DNA of 64,000 nucleotides from Roseomonas sp. (lineage in GTDB: Bacteria; Pseudomonadota; Alphaproteobacteria; Acetobacterales; Acetobacteraceae): contig JADCGF010000006.1 in NCBI GenBank assembly GCA_020249145.1, forward strand, positions 62,001 through 126,000, given 5' to 3'. The notes under the pieces were generated by a model, which ran no database searches, was not told the origin of the DNA, and saw only the letters and a list, made by a program, of their open reading frames with translations. Within the stretch, counting starts at the first letter, position 1, and each line of letters opens with the position of its first letter. This document shows positions 56,455-63,091 of this stretch, one piece after another. Both the position numbers and the translations under genes were made by a program.

Positions 56455-57210
56455 CGCATCGGCGCTGTAATTGCGCGGCATGCGCCCCGCGAGAAAGGCA
56501 TGGCGCCCGGCTTCCACCGCCGCCTTCATGGCGCGCGCCATGCGCACCGGGTTTTTTGCATGGGCAATGGCGGAATTGAGCAGCACGGCATCGCAGCCGA
56601 GTTCCATCGCCAAAGCCGCATCCGATGCCGTGCCAATGCCCGCATCCACCAGCACCGGCACCTTGGCCTCACGCTTGATGGCGCTGATCATATAGGGGTT
56701 CACCACCCCCATGCCGGAGCCAATCGGCGCGCCCAAAGGCATGATGGCAACGCAGCCCATATCTTCCAGCCGCTTGGCCGCCAGCGGGTCATCCGCACAA
56801 TAGACCATGACCTGAAAGCCATCGGCGATCAGCGCTTCCGCCGCTTCAAAAGTGGCCGGCATATCGGGGTAGAGGAAGGGCGCCGGGCCCAGCACTTCCA
56901 GCTTCACCAGATTCCAACCGCCCGCTTCGCGCGCGAGCCTGAGCGTGCGCACCGCATCCTTGGCCGTGTGGCAGCCCGCCGTATTGGGCAGATAGGTATA
57001 GCGCTTGGGCGAGACATAATCCTGCAGCATCGGCGCCTTGGGATCCGAAAGGTTCACCCGGCGCACCGCCACGGTGACAATCTCAGCGCCCGAGGCTTCA
57101 ATGGCTGCGGCGGTTTCCTCAAGATCCTTGTAGCGGCCTGTGCCCACGATCAGGCGGGATTGGAAGCGCTGGCCGGCGACCTGCCAGCTATCATCATCCG
57201 TGTCAGACAT
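56422..57210 (-). CDS. thiG: Thiazole synthase ThiG
   Basis: This 262-residue TIM-barrel enzyme forms the thiazole phosphate of thiamine from deoxyxylulose phosphate, dehydroglycine and ThiS-thiocarboxylate. Blocks include [24 protein letters not shown], the reactive Lys region [23 protein letters not shown] and [22 protein letters not shown]. It lies directly downstream of thiS (2-base gap), as in many thiamine operons. ThiO, ThiC, ThiE and ThiF are not in the window. No THI-box riboswitch is seen upstream of thiS. Confidence 0.95.
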   Translation of the reverse strand: MSDTDDDSWQVAGQRFQSRLIVGTGRYKDLEETAAAIEASGAEIVTVAVRRVNLSDPKAPMLQDYVSPKRYTYLPNTAGCHTAKDAVRTLRLAREAGGWNLVKLEVLGPAPFLYPDMPATFEAAEALIADGFQVMVYCADDPLAAKRLEDMGCVAIMPLGAPIGSGMGVVNPYMISAIKREAKVPVLVDAGIGTASDAALAMELGCDAVLLNSAIAHAKNPVRMARAMKAAVEAGRHAFLAGRMPRNYSADASSPMAGLIRS

Positions 57211-57212
57211 GC

Positions 57213-57422
57213 TCAGCCGCCCCCGATGAAATGAACGATTTCAAGCCTATCGCCCTCGGCCAAGGCAACGGCGCCATAGGTGGAACGCGGCACGATTTCC
57301 TCATTACGCTCAACCGCCACTTTGCGCGTATCCAGCCCAATGGCGGCCAGCAGCGCGGCGACAGTGGCGCCTTGGGGCATGTGGCGGGGTTCCCCGTTCA
57401 CGGAAATGGCGATGCCAGACAT
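57213..57422 (-). CDS. thiS: Sulfur carrier protein ThiS
   Basis: This 69-residue ubiquitin-like carrier delivers sulfur to ThiG. The C-terminus ends in Gly-Gly-Gly (IVHFIGGG), where the last glycine carries the thiocarboxylate. [21 protein letters not shown] and [14 protein letters not shown] match the fold. The ATG at 57422 gives the family length; the open frame extends upstream without homology. Two alternative hairpins lie in the leader (57453-57479). Confidence 0.93.
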   Translation of the reverse strand: MSGIAISVNGEPRHMPQGATVAALLAAIGLDTRKVAVERNEEIVPRSTYGAVALAEGDRLEIVHFIGGG

Positions 57423-57531
57423 GGGCTTAATGTGGCGGGGCGGGGACGGAAGGGCAAGCGCCCGCCCGGCTTGCCGGGCTTGGACCCACCGTGCTAGCGC
57501 CACCAGCAAGTTTTTTCGCAAGGGAAGCGTC

Positions 57532-57987
57532 GTGACCCCGCCTTTGATCGCCGTGCTGAACGGCCCCAATCTGAACATGCTGGGCGTGCGAGAGCCCGAG
57601 AAATACGGCACCGCCACGCTGGATGATGTGGAAGCGCTTTGCGCCGAAGTGGCGGATGCGCTTGGCCTTGCGATTGATTTCCGCCAGACCAATAGCGAAG
57701 GCGAATTGGTGACCTGGGTGCAGGAATGCCGCGGGCGCGCTGCCGGCATCATCATGAACCCGGCGGGCTATACCACGACGTCCATCGCCGTGATGGATGC
57801 GCTGCTTGCCGTGGATGTGCCGGTGATTGAAGTGCACATCACGAATATCCATCGCCGGGAGGAATTCCGGCATCACAGCTTCATTTCCAAGGCCGCGACG
57901 GGTGTGATTTGCGGGCTTGGCGTTGAAGGCTATGCGCTGGCGATCCGCGCCATGGCGGGGCTGATTGCCCAGGATGAGGAAGCATGA
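57532..57987 (+). CDS. aroQ: 3-dehydroquinate dehydratase, type II
   Basis: This 151-residue shikimate-pathway enzyme dehydrates 3-dehydroquinate by the type II (trans) mechanism. Family blocks are NGPNLNMLGVREPEKYG (with catalytic Tyr), DFRQTNSEGELVTWVQE (Arg/Asn-Glu active site), IIMNPAGYTTTSIAV and HITNIHRREEFRHHS. It starts with GTG preceded by AGGGA. The stop overlaps the accB start as ATGA, an arrangement shared with many alphaproteobacteria. Confidence 0.95.
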   Translation: MTPPLIAVLNGPNLNMLGVREPEKYGTATLDDVEALCAEVADALGLAIDFRQTNSEGELVTWVQECRGRAAGIIMNPAGYTTTSIAVMDALLAVDVPVIEVHITNIHRREEFRHHSFISKAATGVICGLGVEGYALAIRAMAGLIAQDEEA

Positions 57988-58454
57988 CCAAGGACCTGCA
58001 ATTCGACCCGGCGACGATCCGGGAATTGGCGCAAATCCTGCGTGAGAGCGACCTGACCGAAATTGAGCTGGTTGACAATGACATGCGGGTCAAGCTGGTG
58101 CGCCAGGTAACGGTGGCGGCCATGGCGATGCCGGTGGCCGCTGCGCCGGCGCCTTCTGCCGCCGCCCCGGCGGCTGCTGCCGCGCCCGCTGCCTCGGCGG
58201 CGGAGGTTGAAGCAGACCATCCCGGCGCGGTGAACAGCCCCATGGTGGGGGTTGCATACCTGTCCTCAGAACCCTCAGCCGCGCCCTTCGTGACGCTGGG
58301 CAGCAAGGTCGCGCAAGGCCAGACCCTGCTGCTGATTGAAGCGATGAAGACCTATAACCAGATCAAGGCGCCGCGCGCCGGCACGGTAACGCGCATTCTG
58401 GTTGAAAGCGGCACGCCGGTGGAATTCGGCGAACCGCTGATGATTGTTGAGTAA
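57984..58454 (+). CDS. accB: Biotin carboxyl carrier protein of acetyl-CoA carboxylase
   Basis: This 156-residue BCCP has an N-terminal helical domain (residues 1-42), an Ala/Pro-rich linker (43-75) and a biotinyl domain. The biotinylated lysine is Lys122 in LLIEAMKTYNQIKAP; the usual EAMKMMN is EAMKTYN here, a tolerated variation. It is coupled to aroQ upstream (ATGA overlap) and followed by accC. It acts in malonyl-CoA formation, which feeds the FabF pathway. Confidence 0.96.
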   Translation: MTKDLQFDPATIRELAQILRESDLTEIELVDNDMRVKLVRQVTVAAMAMPVAAAPAPSAAAPAAAAAPAASAAEVEADHPGAVNSPMVGVAYLSSEPSAAPFVTLGSKVAQGQTLLLIEAMKTYNQIKAPRAGTVTRILVESGTPVEFGEPLMIVE

Positions 58455-58481
58455 TGGCGCGCTCGGCTGGGGTTGCACATC

Positions 58482-59840
58482 ATGTTCGGTAAGGTGCTGA
58501 TCGCCAATCGGGGTGAGATTGCGCTGCGCGTCCATCGGGCGTGTCAGGAAATGGGCATACGCACCGTGGCGGTGCATTCCACCGCAGATGCGACCGCGAT
58601 GCATGTGCGCTTTGCCGATGAAAGCGTGTGCATCGGCCCGCCGGCCGCGCGGGATTCCTATTTGAACATGGCGGCGGTGATTTCAGCCGCCATGGTGACC
58701 GGGGCGGATGCGATCCATCCCGGCTATGGGTTCCTTTCGGAAAATACGCGCTTTGCCGAAATGGTGGAAGCGCATGGGCTGAAATTCATTGGCCCCACGG
58801 CGGAACATATCCGCATGATGGGCGACAAGATCGCCGCCAAGGACGCGATGCGGGGCCTTGGCGTGCCGCTGGTGCCTGGTTCCATGGGTGCTTTGGAAAC
58901 CCTGGAACAGGCGCGCGACGTGGCGGAAGCCGTGAAATACCCGGTGCTGATCAAGGCTGCTGCTGGTGGCGGCGGGCGCGGCATGAAGGTAGCGCGCAGC
59001 GCCGATGAGCTTGAGGAAGCCTGGAGTGTCGCCCGCGCCGAAGCCAAGGCGGCTTTTGGTGATGACAGTGTTTATCTGGAAAAATACCTGGATCGTCCGC
59101 GCCATATTGAATTGCAGGTGCTGGCTGACACGCATGGGAATGTGGTGCATTTCGGGGAGCGTGATTGTTCCCTGCAACGGCGCCATCAGAAGCTGGTGGA
59201 AGAAGCGGGCAGCCCGGCGCTTGATGCCGAAGCGCGCGATGCTTTGGGTGCGACCGTGACTGCGGGGCTTTCAAAACTTGGCTATCGCAATGCCGGCACG
59301 CTGGAATTCCTGTGGCAGGATGGGCAATTCGCCTTCATTGAGATGAATACGCGGCTACAGGTGGAACACCCGGTGACCGAAATGGTTTGCGGGATTGACC
59401 TGGTGAAGGAACAGATCCGCATCGCCGCTGGTGAGGCGCTTGGCTATGGCCAGAAGGATATCCGCTTCTATGGCCATGCGATTGAATGCCGCATCACCGC
59501 GGAAGACCCGGAAAGTTTCGCGCCCAATCCCGGCAAGGTGACGACGTATCACGCGCCTGGCGGGCTTGGGGTGCGCGTGGATAGCGCGCTTTATTCCGGC
59601 TATGTGGTGCCGCCGCATTATGACAGCCTGGTGGCGAAGCTGATTGTGCATGCGCCGACGCGGGTGGAAGCGATTGGCCGCATGCGGCGTGCTTTGGGTG
59701 AAATGGTTGTGGCGGGGATTAAGACGACCTTGCCGCTGCATCAGGCCGTGATGGAAGCGCCGGAATTCCAAGCTGGGGATTATACGATCCATTGGCTGGA
59801 GAAGTTTGTCGCGGATAGGAATAGTGACGCGGCGGGGTGA
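58482..59840 (+). CDS. accC: Acetyl-CoA carboxylase biotin carboxylase subunit
   Basis: This 452-residue ATP-grasp enzyme carboxylates the biotin of AccB. It has an N-terminal preATP-grasp fold (KVLIANRGEIALRVHRAC), the ATP-grasp glycine loop (IKAAAGGGGRGMKVA), the bicarbonate-site block IEMNTRLQVEHPVTEMV and the C-terminal subdomain (GHAIECRITAEDPESFAPNPG). The ATG at 58482 is chosen; a TTG three codons earlier is possible. A strong hairpin with T8 follows its stop and should end the aroQ-accBC transcript. Confidence 0.96.
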   Translation: MFGKVLIANRGEIALRVHRACQEMGIRTVAVHSTADATAMHVRFADESVCIGPPAARDSYLNMAAVISAAMVTGADAIHPGYGFLSENTRFAEMVEAHGLKFIGPTAEHIRMMGDKIAAKDAMRGLGVPLVPGSMGALETLEQARDVAEAVKYPVLIKAAAGGGGRGMKVARSADELEEAWSVARAEAKAAFGDDSVYLEKYLDRPRHIELQVLADTHGNVVHFGERDCSLQRRHQKLVEEAGSPALDAEARDALGATVTAGLSKLGYRNAGTLEFLWQDGQFAFIEMNTRLQVEHPVTEMVCGIDLVKEQIRIAAGEALGYGQKDIRFYGHAIECRITAEDPESFAPNPGKVTTYHAPGGLGVRVDSALYSGYVVPPHYDSLVAKLIVHAPTRVEAIGRMRRALGEMVVAGIKTTLPLHQAVMEAPEFQAGDYTIHWLEKFVADRNSDAAG

Positions 59841-59852
59841 GGGTGTTTCTGG

Positions 59853-59888
59853 CGGGGTTGACGCTGCGTCCCCCGTTTGATTTTTTTT
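59853..59888 (+). terminator. Rho-independent terminator of the aroQ-accBC transcript
   Basis: GGGG (59854-59857) and CCCC (59870-59874) flank a near-symmetric GACGCTGCGTC core, and an uninterrupted T8 (59881-59888) follows shortly after. The hairpin plus T-tract is typical of an intrinsic terminator, 12 bases past the accC stop. Confidence 0.75.
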
Positions 59889-59889
59889 C

Positions 59890-59918
59890 TTGCCATTTTT
59901 GCCCCACCAAACTATAAC
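59890..59918 (+). promoter_or_regulatory. Sigma-70-type promoter for the toxin-antitoxin pair
   Basis: TTGCCA (59890-59895) and TATAAC (59913-59918) are spaced by 17 bases. The box pair lies directly after the accC terminator, and transcription would start about 30 bases before the toxin GTG at 59951. It is the best promoter-like pair I see in the window. The following TATCAT (59925-59930) is AT-rich and could be an autoregulatory operator; that part is speculation. Confidence 0.6.
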
Positions 59919-59950
59919 ACCGAGTATCATAGAAAGTAGTCCGAATTCAG

Positions 59951-60325
59951 GTGCGCGTCTTCAAGACCAAGCCCTTTACCCGCTTCGCGTTGCGCGAGAG
60001 TATCAGCGATGCAGCCTTGTGTGACGCGGTTGCGCGGGCGGAAAGCGGCCTGGTGGATGCTGATCTGGGGCGGGGTGTGATCAAGCAAAGGCTGGCGCGG
60101 CCTGGGCAGGGAAAATCAGGCGGGTTTCGCAGCATTATTCTGTTCCGACGCGGGGCGCGGGCATTTTTCGTTTTCGGCTTTGCCAAAAATGCGCGGGACA
60201 ATATTGATGCGTCGGAATTGCAGGCTTTTCGCCGGTTGGCCGATGAGGTGCTTGGCTATGACGATGCGACCCTTGCCTTGGCGATGGCCAATGGAACGAT
60301 GACGGAGGTGATGTGCAATGCCTAA
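59951..60325 (+). CDS. RelE/HigB-like type II toxin
   Basis: This 124-residue basic protein is of the RelE/ParE superfamily (COG4737-like). Features are FKTKPFTRFALRESISDAALCDAV, ADLGRGVIKQRLARPGQGKSGGFRSIILFRRG and AFFVFGFAKNARDNI, which trace the ribonuclease-like fold; the basic, tyrosine-poor core suggests mRNA interferase rather than gyrase poison. It starts with GTG. The antitoxin gene overlaps its end by eight bases. Toxin-first order is typical of HigBA-like pairs. Confidence 0.8.
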   Translation: MRVFKTKPFTRFALRESISDAALCDAVARAESGLVDADLGRGVIKQRLARPGQGKSGGFRSIILFRRGARAFFVFGFAKNARDNIDASELQAFRRLADEVLGYDDATLALAMANGTMTEVMCNA

Positions 60326-60635
60326 GCAATATCGGAGCGACGCGCTTGCGGCGGTGCATGAAATTGCGCAAGGGCTCGCTGAGGCCGGCGCTATGGACAA
60401 GCGCAGCTTGCGCGATTTTGACGCGCTTTGCCTGACGCCGGTGGAACCACTCGCGCCCAATGAAATCCGCGCGCTGCGCCTGCGGGAGAATGCATCCCAG
60501 GCGGTATTCGCGCTGCATTTGAATGTGACGACCGGGCTGGTGAGCCAATGGGAACGCGGCGAAAAACAGCCGAGCGGGACTTCGTTGAAATTGCTGACGC
60601 TCGTGGCGCGGAAGGGGCTGCAGGCGGTGGCTTGA
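60318..60635 (+). CDS. Xre-family antitoxin (HigA/YiaG-like)
   Basis: This 105-residue protein has a C-terminal helix-turn-helix of the Cro/C1 type (ENASQAVFALHLNVTTGLVSQWERGEKQPSG) and an N-terminal helical part. The start lies within the last codons of the toxin gene. HTH antitoxins of this kind bind their own promoter and neutralise the toxin. A short hairpin (GGCTGA/TCAGCC, about 60643) lies after its stop and could end the transcript. Confidence 0.82.
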   Translation: MPKQYRSDALAAVHEIAQGLAEAGAMDKRSLRDFDALCLTPVEPLAPNEIRALRLRENASQAVFALHLNVTTGLVSQWERGEKQPSGTSLKLLTLVARKGLQAVA

Positions 60636-60846
60636 GGGGGGGGCTGAACTCAGCCTTCTTCGAACTCTAGGTATACTGTCTCACTCTCTGGTTTAGGAGT
60701 GTTTTTCTGAGCTGATAAAAGCGATTTATTGAAATTGGAGGAATGACCCATCAATGTAGATAAGTTAGTTTTGAGTTTCTTTGGCTTCGCTGTTTTTGGA
60801 GAAGCAGGATATGTGTCTCATTCCGAGTGTGAGTTAGGCGCAGGTG

Positions 60847-61446
60847 ATGAACGGGCGGATCATGTCTCCTTTGCATTTGCGGGATGACGGCTCGTTCGTG
60901 GTCCTCTTGGATGGGCTTCCATATCACGTGACAAAAGTCGATGAGCTTTGGTCGGAAGCTGCCGCACTAGATTGGTCGCGAGCCACGCCTGAACCTGCGC
61001 CATCGGACGCTAACTCCACCACCCGCGCCGTCAGCATCGAGAAACTTGCCGCTGCAGTGGAGCAACTCGAGTGGGCCATCAGACTCACCGTCGATTACGA
61101 TGCATACATACCCGCTATCACCCTAGCCGGCGCAGCGGAGGAAGTGTTTGGCAAACACTCGGGGACTCCCTTAATCAGCGAGTTAGCTCAGTTAGCGAAC
61201 CCACAGCAACCTAAGCCGATTGCAAAGGAATTGACCTTATTGATGAATGATGTCCGAAACTGGCTGAAACATAATGATGGAAAAGCCGCGATTTCTCGTA
61301 AGGCATTCAGTCCTGATCAGGAAGCAATCAACATGATCCATCGGGCGCTTTTTAACCATATGCGTTGTGGTCTTCCTCCACTGCAAAACGCGAGGAGCTA
61401 TTCCGTCTGGTTGGCACAGCGACGTTATTCGCGCGAGGGTCTGTAG
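60847..61446 (+). CDS. Unknown protein with HEPN-like RN-x3-H motif
   Basis: The protein has 199 residues of unknown function, with AT-rich codons unlike the flanking genes. The N-terminal 40 residues look like a small beta unit (DDGSFVVLLDGLPYHVTKVDELW). Residues 60-175 are predicted helical, and DVRNWLKHNDG (Arg137 to His142) carries the R-N-x3-H pattern typical of HEPN RNase domains. The segment AITLAGAAEEVFGKHSG resembles a recurring family of proteins in accessory regions. The ATG at 60847 is preferred to a GTG one codon earlier. It sits just after a toxin-antitoxin pair; its own promoter may lie in the AT-rich 60636-60846 gap, where I see no confident gene. Confidence 0.6.
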   Translation: MNGRIMSPLHLRDDGSFVVLLDGLPYHVTKVDELWSEAAALDWSRATPEPAPSDANSTTRAVSIEKLAAAVEQLEWAIRLTVDYDAYIPAITLAGAAEEVFGKHSGTPLISELAQLANPQQPKPIAKELTLLMNDVRNWLKHNDGKAAISRKAFSPDQEAINMIHRALFNHMRCGLPPLQNARSYSVWLAQRRYSREGL

Positions 61447-61625
61447 CTGCTCGCCAAGTGACCTACACTCGTCACGGGCCTTGGCTTTGCCCGCCTCATT
61501 GCAGCACTAAAAAAGATAATCCTGCGCGCTCGACCACTGCAGAAGACATGACGCGTCACAGGGAAGCTTCATGCAGTTCTTCTCGGGACTGCGGTGACGT
61601 GGTCGGCGCATGTGATACCATCCCC

Positions 61626-61686
61626 GGTTTCCAAAGGCCTCGGGCCTTTGGTGGGTGGGTTTCAGGGAGGGCAAAGCCCTCTCTGA
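61626..61686 (+). repeat. Double-hairpin 61-bp repeat, copy B
   Basis: Copy B matches the reverse complement of 38259-38319 at 58 of 61 positions by eye. Its first stem CCAAAGGCC/GGCCTTTGG is perfect with loop TCG, and the second, CAGGGAGGGC/GCCCTCTCTG, has one G-T pair. The two stems survive in both copies. The repeat lies in the gene-free accessory gap. Confidence 0.85.
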
Positions 61687-61697
61687 CCTCGCTCTCA

Positions 61698-61763
61698 CCC
61701 AACCCTCTCCCAGCAAACCCGTTGCCTTTGCGGCGGGGGGAGGGTGTGGGTTGCCCCAAAGGC
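61698..61763. repeat. Nested inverted repeats
   Basis: CCCAACCCTCTCCC (61698-61711) is partly complementary to GGGGGGAGGGTGTGGG (61735-61750). A second pair, GCCTTTG (61724-61730) with CAAAGGC (61757-61763), interlocks with the first, so the two could form alternative structures. It adjoins the copy-B repeat and may be another repeat-type remnant. Confidence 0.55.
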
Positions 61764-61966
61764 GATGAGCGATGGGCAAGACTTTCCAGAATGTTGCGCA
61801 TAAACCGCCCCGAGCCCGCAAGGCGGTCAGTCAAGCCGCGGTGTAGGCGCCAGACCACAACCCCGCCGCAAAGTATTTTAGGTGACACCCACAAGCTGGC
61901 GTGGTCCGCATGAAGGGGTGCAATTTTATTGCAAATACAAAATGATTTGCACGCCATTGATTTAAT

Positions 61967-62043
61967 TGGTGTCCCCGGCGCGATTCGAACGCACGGCCCC
62001 CAGATTAGGAATCTGATGCTCTATCCTGCTGAGCTACGGGGAC
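61967..62043 (-). tRNA. tRNA-Arg (anticodon CCU)
   Basis: Read on the minus strand, the gene folds as a complete cloverleaf: acceptor GTCCCCG with CGGGGAC, D stem GCTC/GAGC, anticodon stem TCAGA/TCTGG with loop TTCCTAA (anticodon CCT), and T stem GTGCG/CGCGC with loop TTCGAAT. The discriminator A and the 3' CCA are encoded (61967-61969 complement TGG). It decodes AGG, a rare arginine codon. tRNA-Arg(CCU) genes are frequent integration points for islands; here an accessory pocket abuts its 3' end. Confidence 0.96.
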
Positions 62044-62094
62044 AGCCGCCGCTTCAATACCGCAAATCAACGCGCCAGGAAACGCCAAACCGCC

Positions 62095-63042
62095 TTACCG
62101 CCGCCGGAATCGCTCCACCGCGCTCACCAGGGCCGTGCGCAGCCCAGGTTCAAGCGCGGAATGGCCAGCATCTGGTATCACGGTCAACCGCGCTGAGGGC
62201 CAGGCCGCTGCCAATTCAAAAGCACTGGTTGCGGGGCAGACCATATCATAGCGGCCCTGCACAATCTCCGCGCCCATGCCCGCAAGGCGGTCCATGCGGC
62301 CGAGCAATCCCTCCGGCGGCAGGAAAAGATCATGGGCGAAGTAATGCGCCTCAATCCGCGCCAGGCCCAAAGCGGTGCGGTCCTGCGCGAAGCTCGCGAC
62401 CGTTTCAGGTGATGGCAGCAGGGTGGAACAAGACCCCTCATACTGGCTCCAGGCGCGCGCGGCGGGCAGATGTACGGCAGGGTCTGGGTCACACAACCGG
62501 CGCAGATAAGCGCCCAGCAGGTCGCCGCGTTCTTCCTCCGGCAAATGTTCGCTGAAGGCAGCCCAGGCATCGGGGAAGACGCGGCGGAGCCCATCCAGGA
62601 ACCAGCTTACTTCGTCGCGCCGGCCCAAAAAAACGCCGCGCAAAACGCAGCCCAATACGCGGTTCGGGTGTTCCTGCGCGTAAGCCAAGGCGAGGGTTGA
62701 TCCCCAGGAACCGCCAAACAGCAACCAATCCTCGATGCCCAGGAATTGGCGCAGCACTTCAATATCACGCACCAGATGCGGCGTGGTATTGTCGCGCAAT
62801 TCGCCAAGTGGGCGGGAACGCCCGGCGCCGCGCTGATCGAAAATGATCACGCGCCAATGATGCGGATCAAAGAAGCGCCGATGCACCGCGCCGGCGCCCG
62901 CCCCTGGCCCACCATGCAGGAACAGCACCGGCTGGCCGCGGGGATTGCCCACCTGTTCCCAATACATGACATGCCCAGCCGAAAGCGGCAGGAAGCCGGT
63001 TTCATAGGGGGCGATATCGGGGAAAAGGTCTCCGCGCGGCAT
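62095..63042 (-). CDS. pip: Proline iminopeptidase
   Basis: This 315-residue alpha/beta-hydrolase releases N-terminal proline from peptides. Family features are LFLHGGPGAGAGAVHRRFFDP, FDQRGAGRS, the nucleophile motif GGSWGSTLALAY (Ser in G-G-S-W-G), GRYDMVCP (Asp) and PDAGHSALEPG (catalytic His). It is of the single-chain S33 type. It reads in the same direction as the RsmB-like gene upstream (50-base gap) and away from the tRNA. Confidence 0.95.
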   Translation of the reverse strand: MPRGDLFPDIAPYETGFLPLSAGHVMYWEQVGNPRGQPVLFLHGGPGAGAGAVHRRFFDPHHWRVIIFDQRGAGRSRPLGELRDNTTPHLVRDIEVLRQFLGIEDWLLFGGSWGSTLALAYAQEHPNRVLGCVLRGVFLGRRDEVSWFLDGLRRVFPDAWAAFSEHLPEEERGDLLGAYLRRLCDPDPAVHLPAARAWSQYEGSCSTLLPSPETVASFAQDRTALGLARIEAHYFAHDLFLPPEGLLGRMDRLAGMGAEIVQGRYDMVCPATSAFELAAAWPSARLTVIPDAGHSALEPGLRTALVSAVERFRRR

Positions 63043-63091
63043 GGGCTAGATGTGCCTAAGCGCGCGGCGAAGCGCAATGGTTTTCAACGCA

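Larger units (their letters stand above)
61447..61966 (+). other. Gene-free accessory gap with repeats
   Basis: About 520 bases between the HEPN-like gene and tRNA-Arg hold no credible gene. They contain a 61-bp double-hairpin repeat (61626-61686), nested inverted repeats (61698-61763) and an AT-rich inverted repeat (61918-61952). Open frames crossing these repeats are composed of repeat sequence. The region looks like a graveyard next to a tRNA; no integrase or transposase remnants are recognised. Confidence 0.6.

Noticed and set aside
57423..57531. TPP riboswitch upstream of thiS
   Set aside because: No CTGAGA-type THI box is present on the minus strand; only hairpins are seen.
60700..60843. 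A short reading frame after GGAGG at about 60738
   Set aside because: The ATG frame closes after six codons, and the other frame lacks a start codon; composition is AT-rich noise.
60928..60937. TCACGTGA as a second parS site
   Set aside because: Only the inner eight bases match; the flanking TTT/AAA arms are absent.
61556..61957. A minus-strand open frame across the tRNA-side gap
   Set aside because: It is made of repeat sequence (61626-61763) with no start signal or recognisable protein.
61967..62043. Duplicate of the tRNA-Arg 3' end marking an integrated island
   Set aside because: No second copy of the 3' segment was found by eye in 59000-64000, so no att pair can be claimed.
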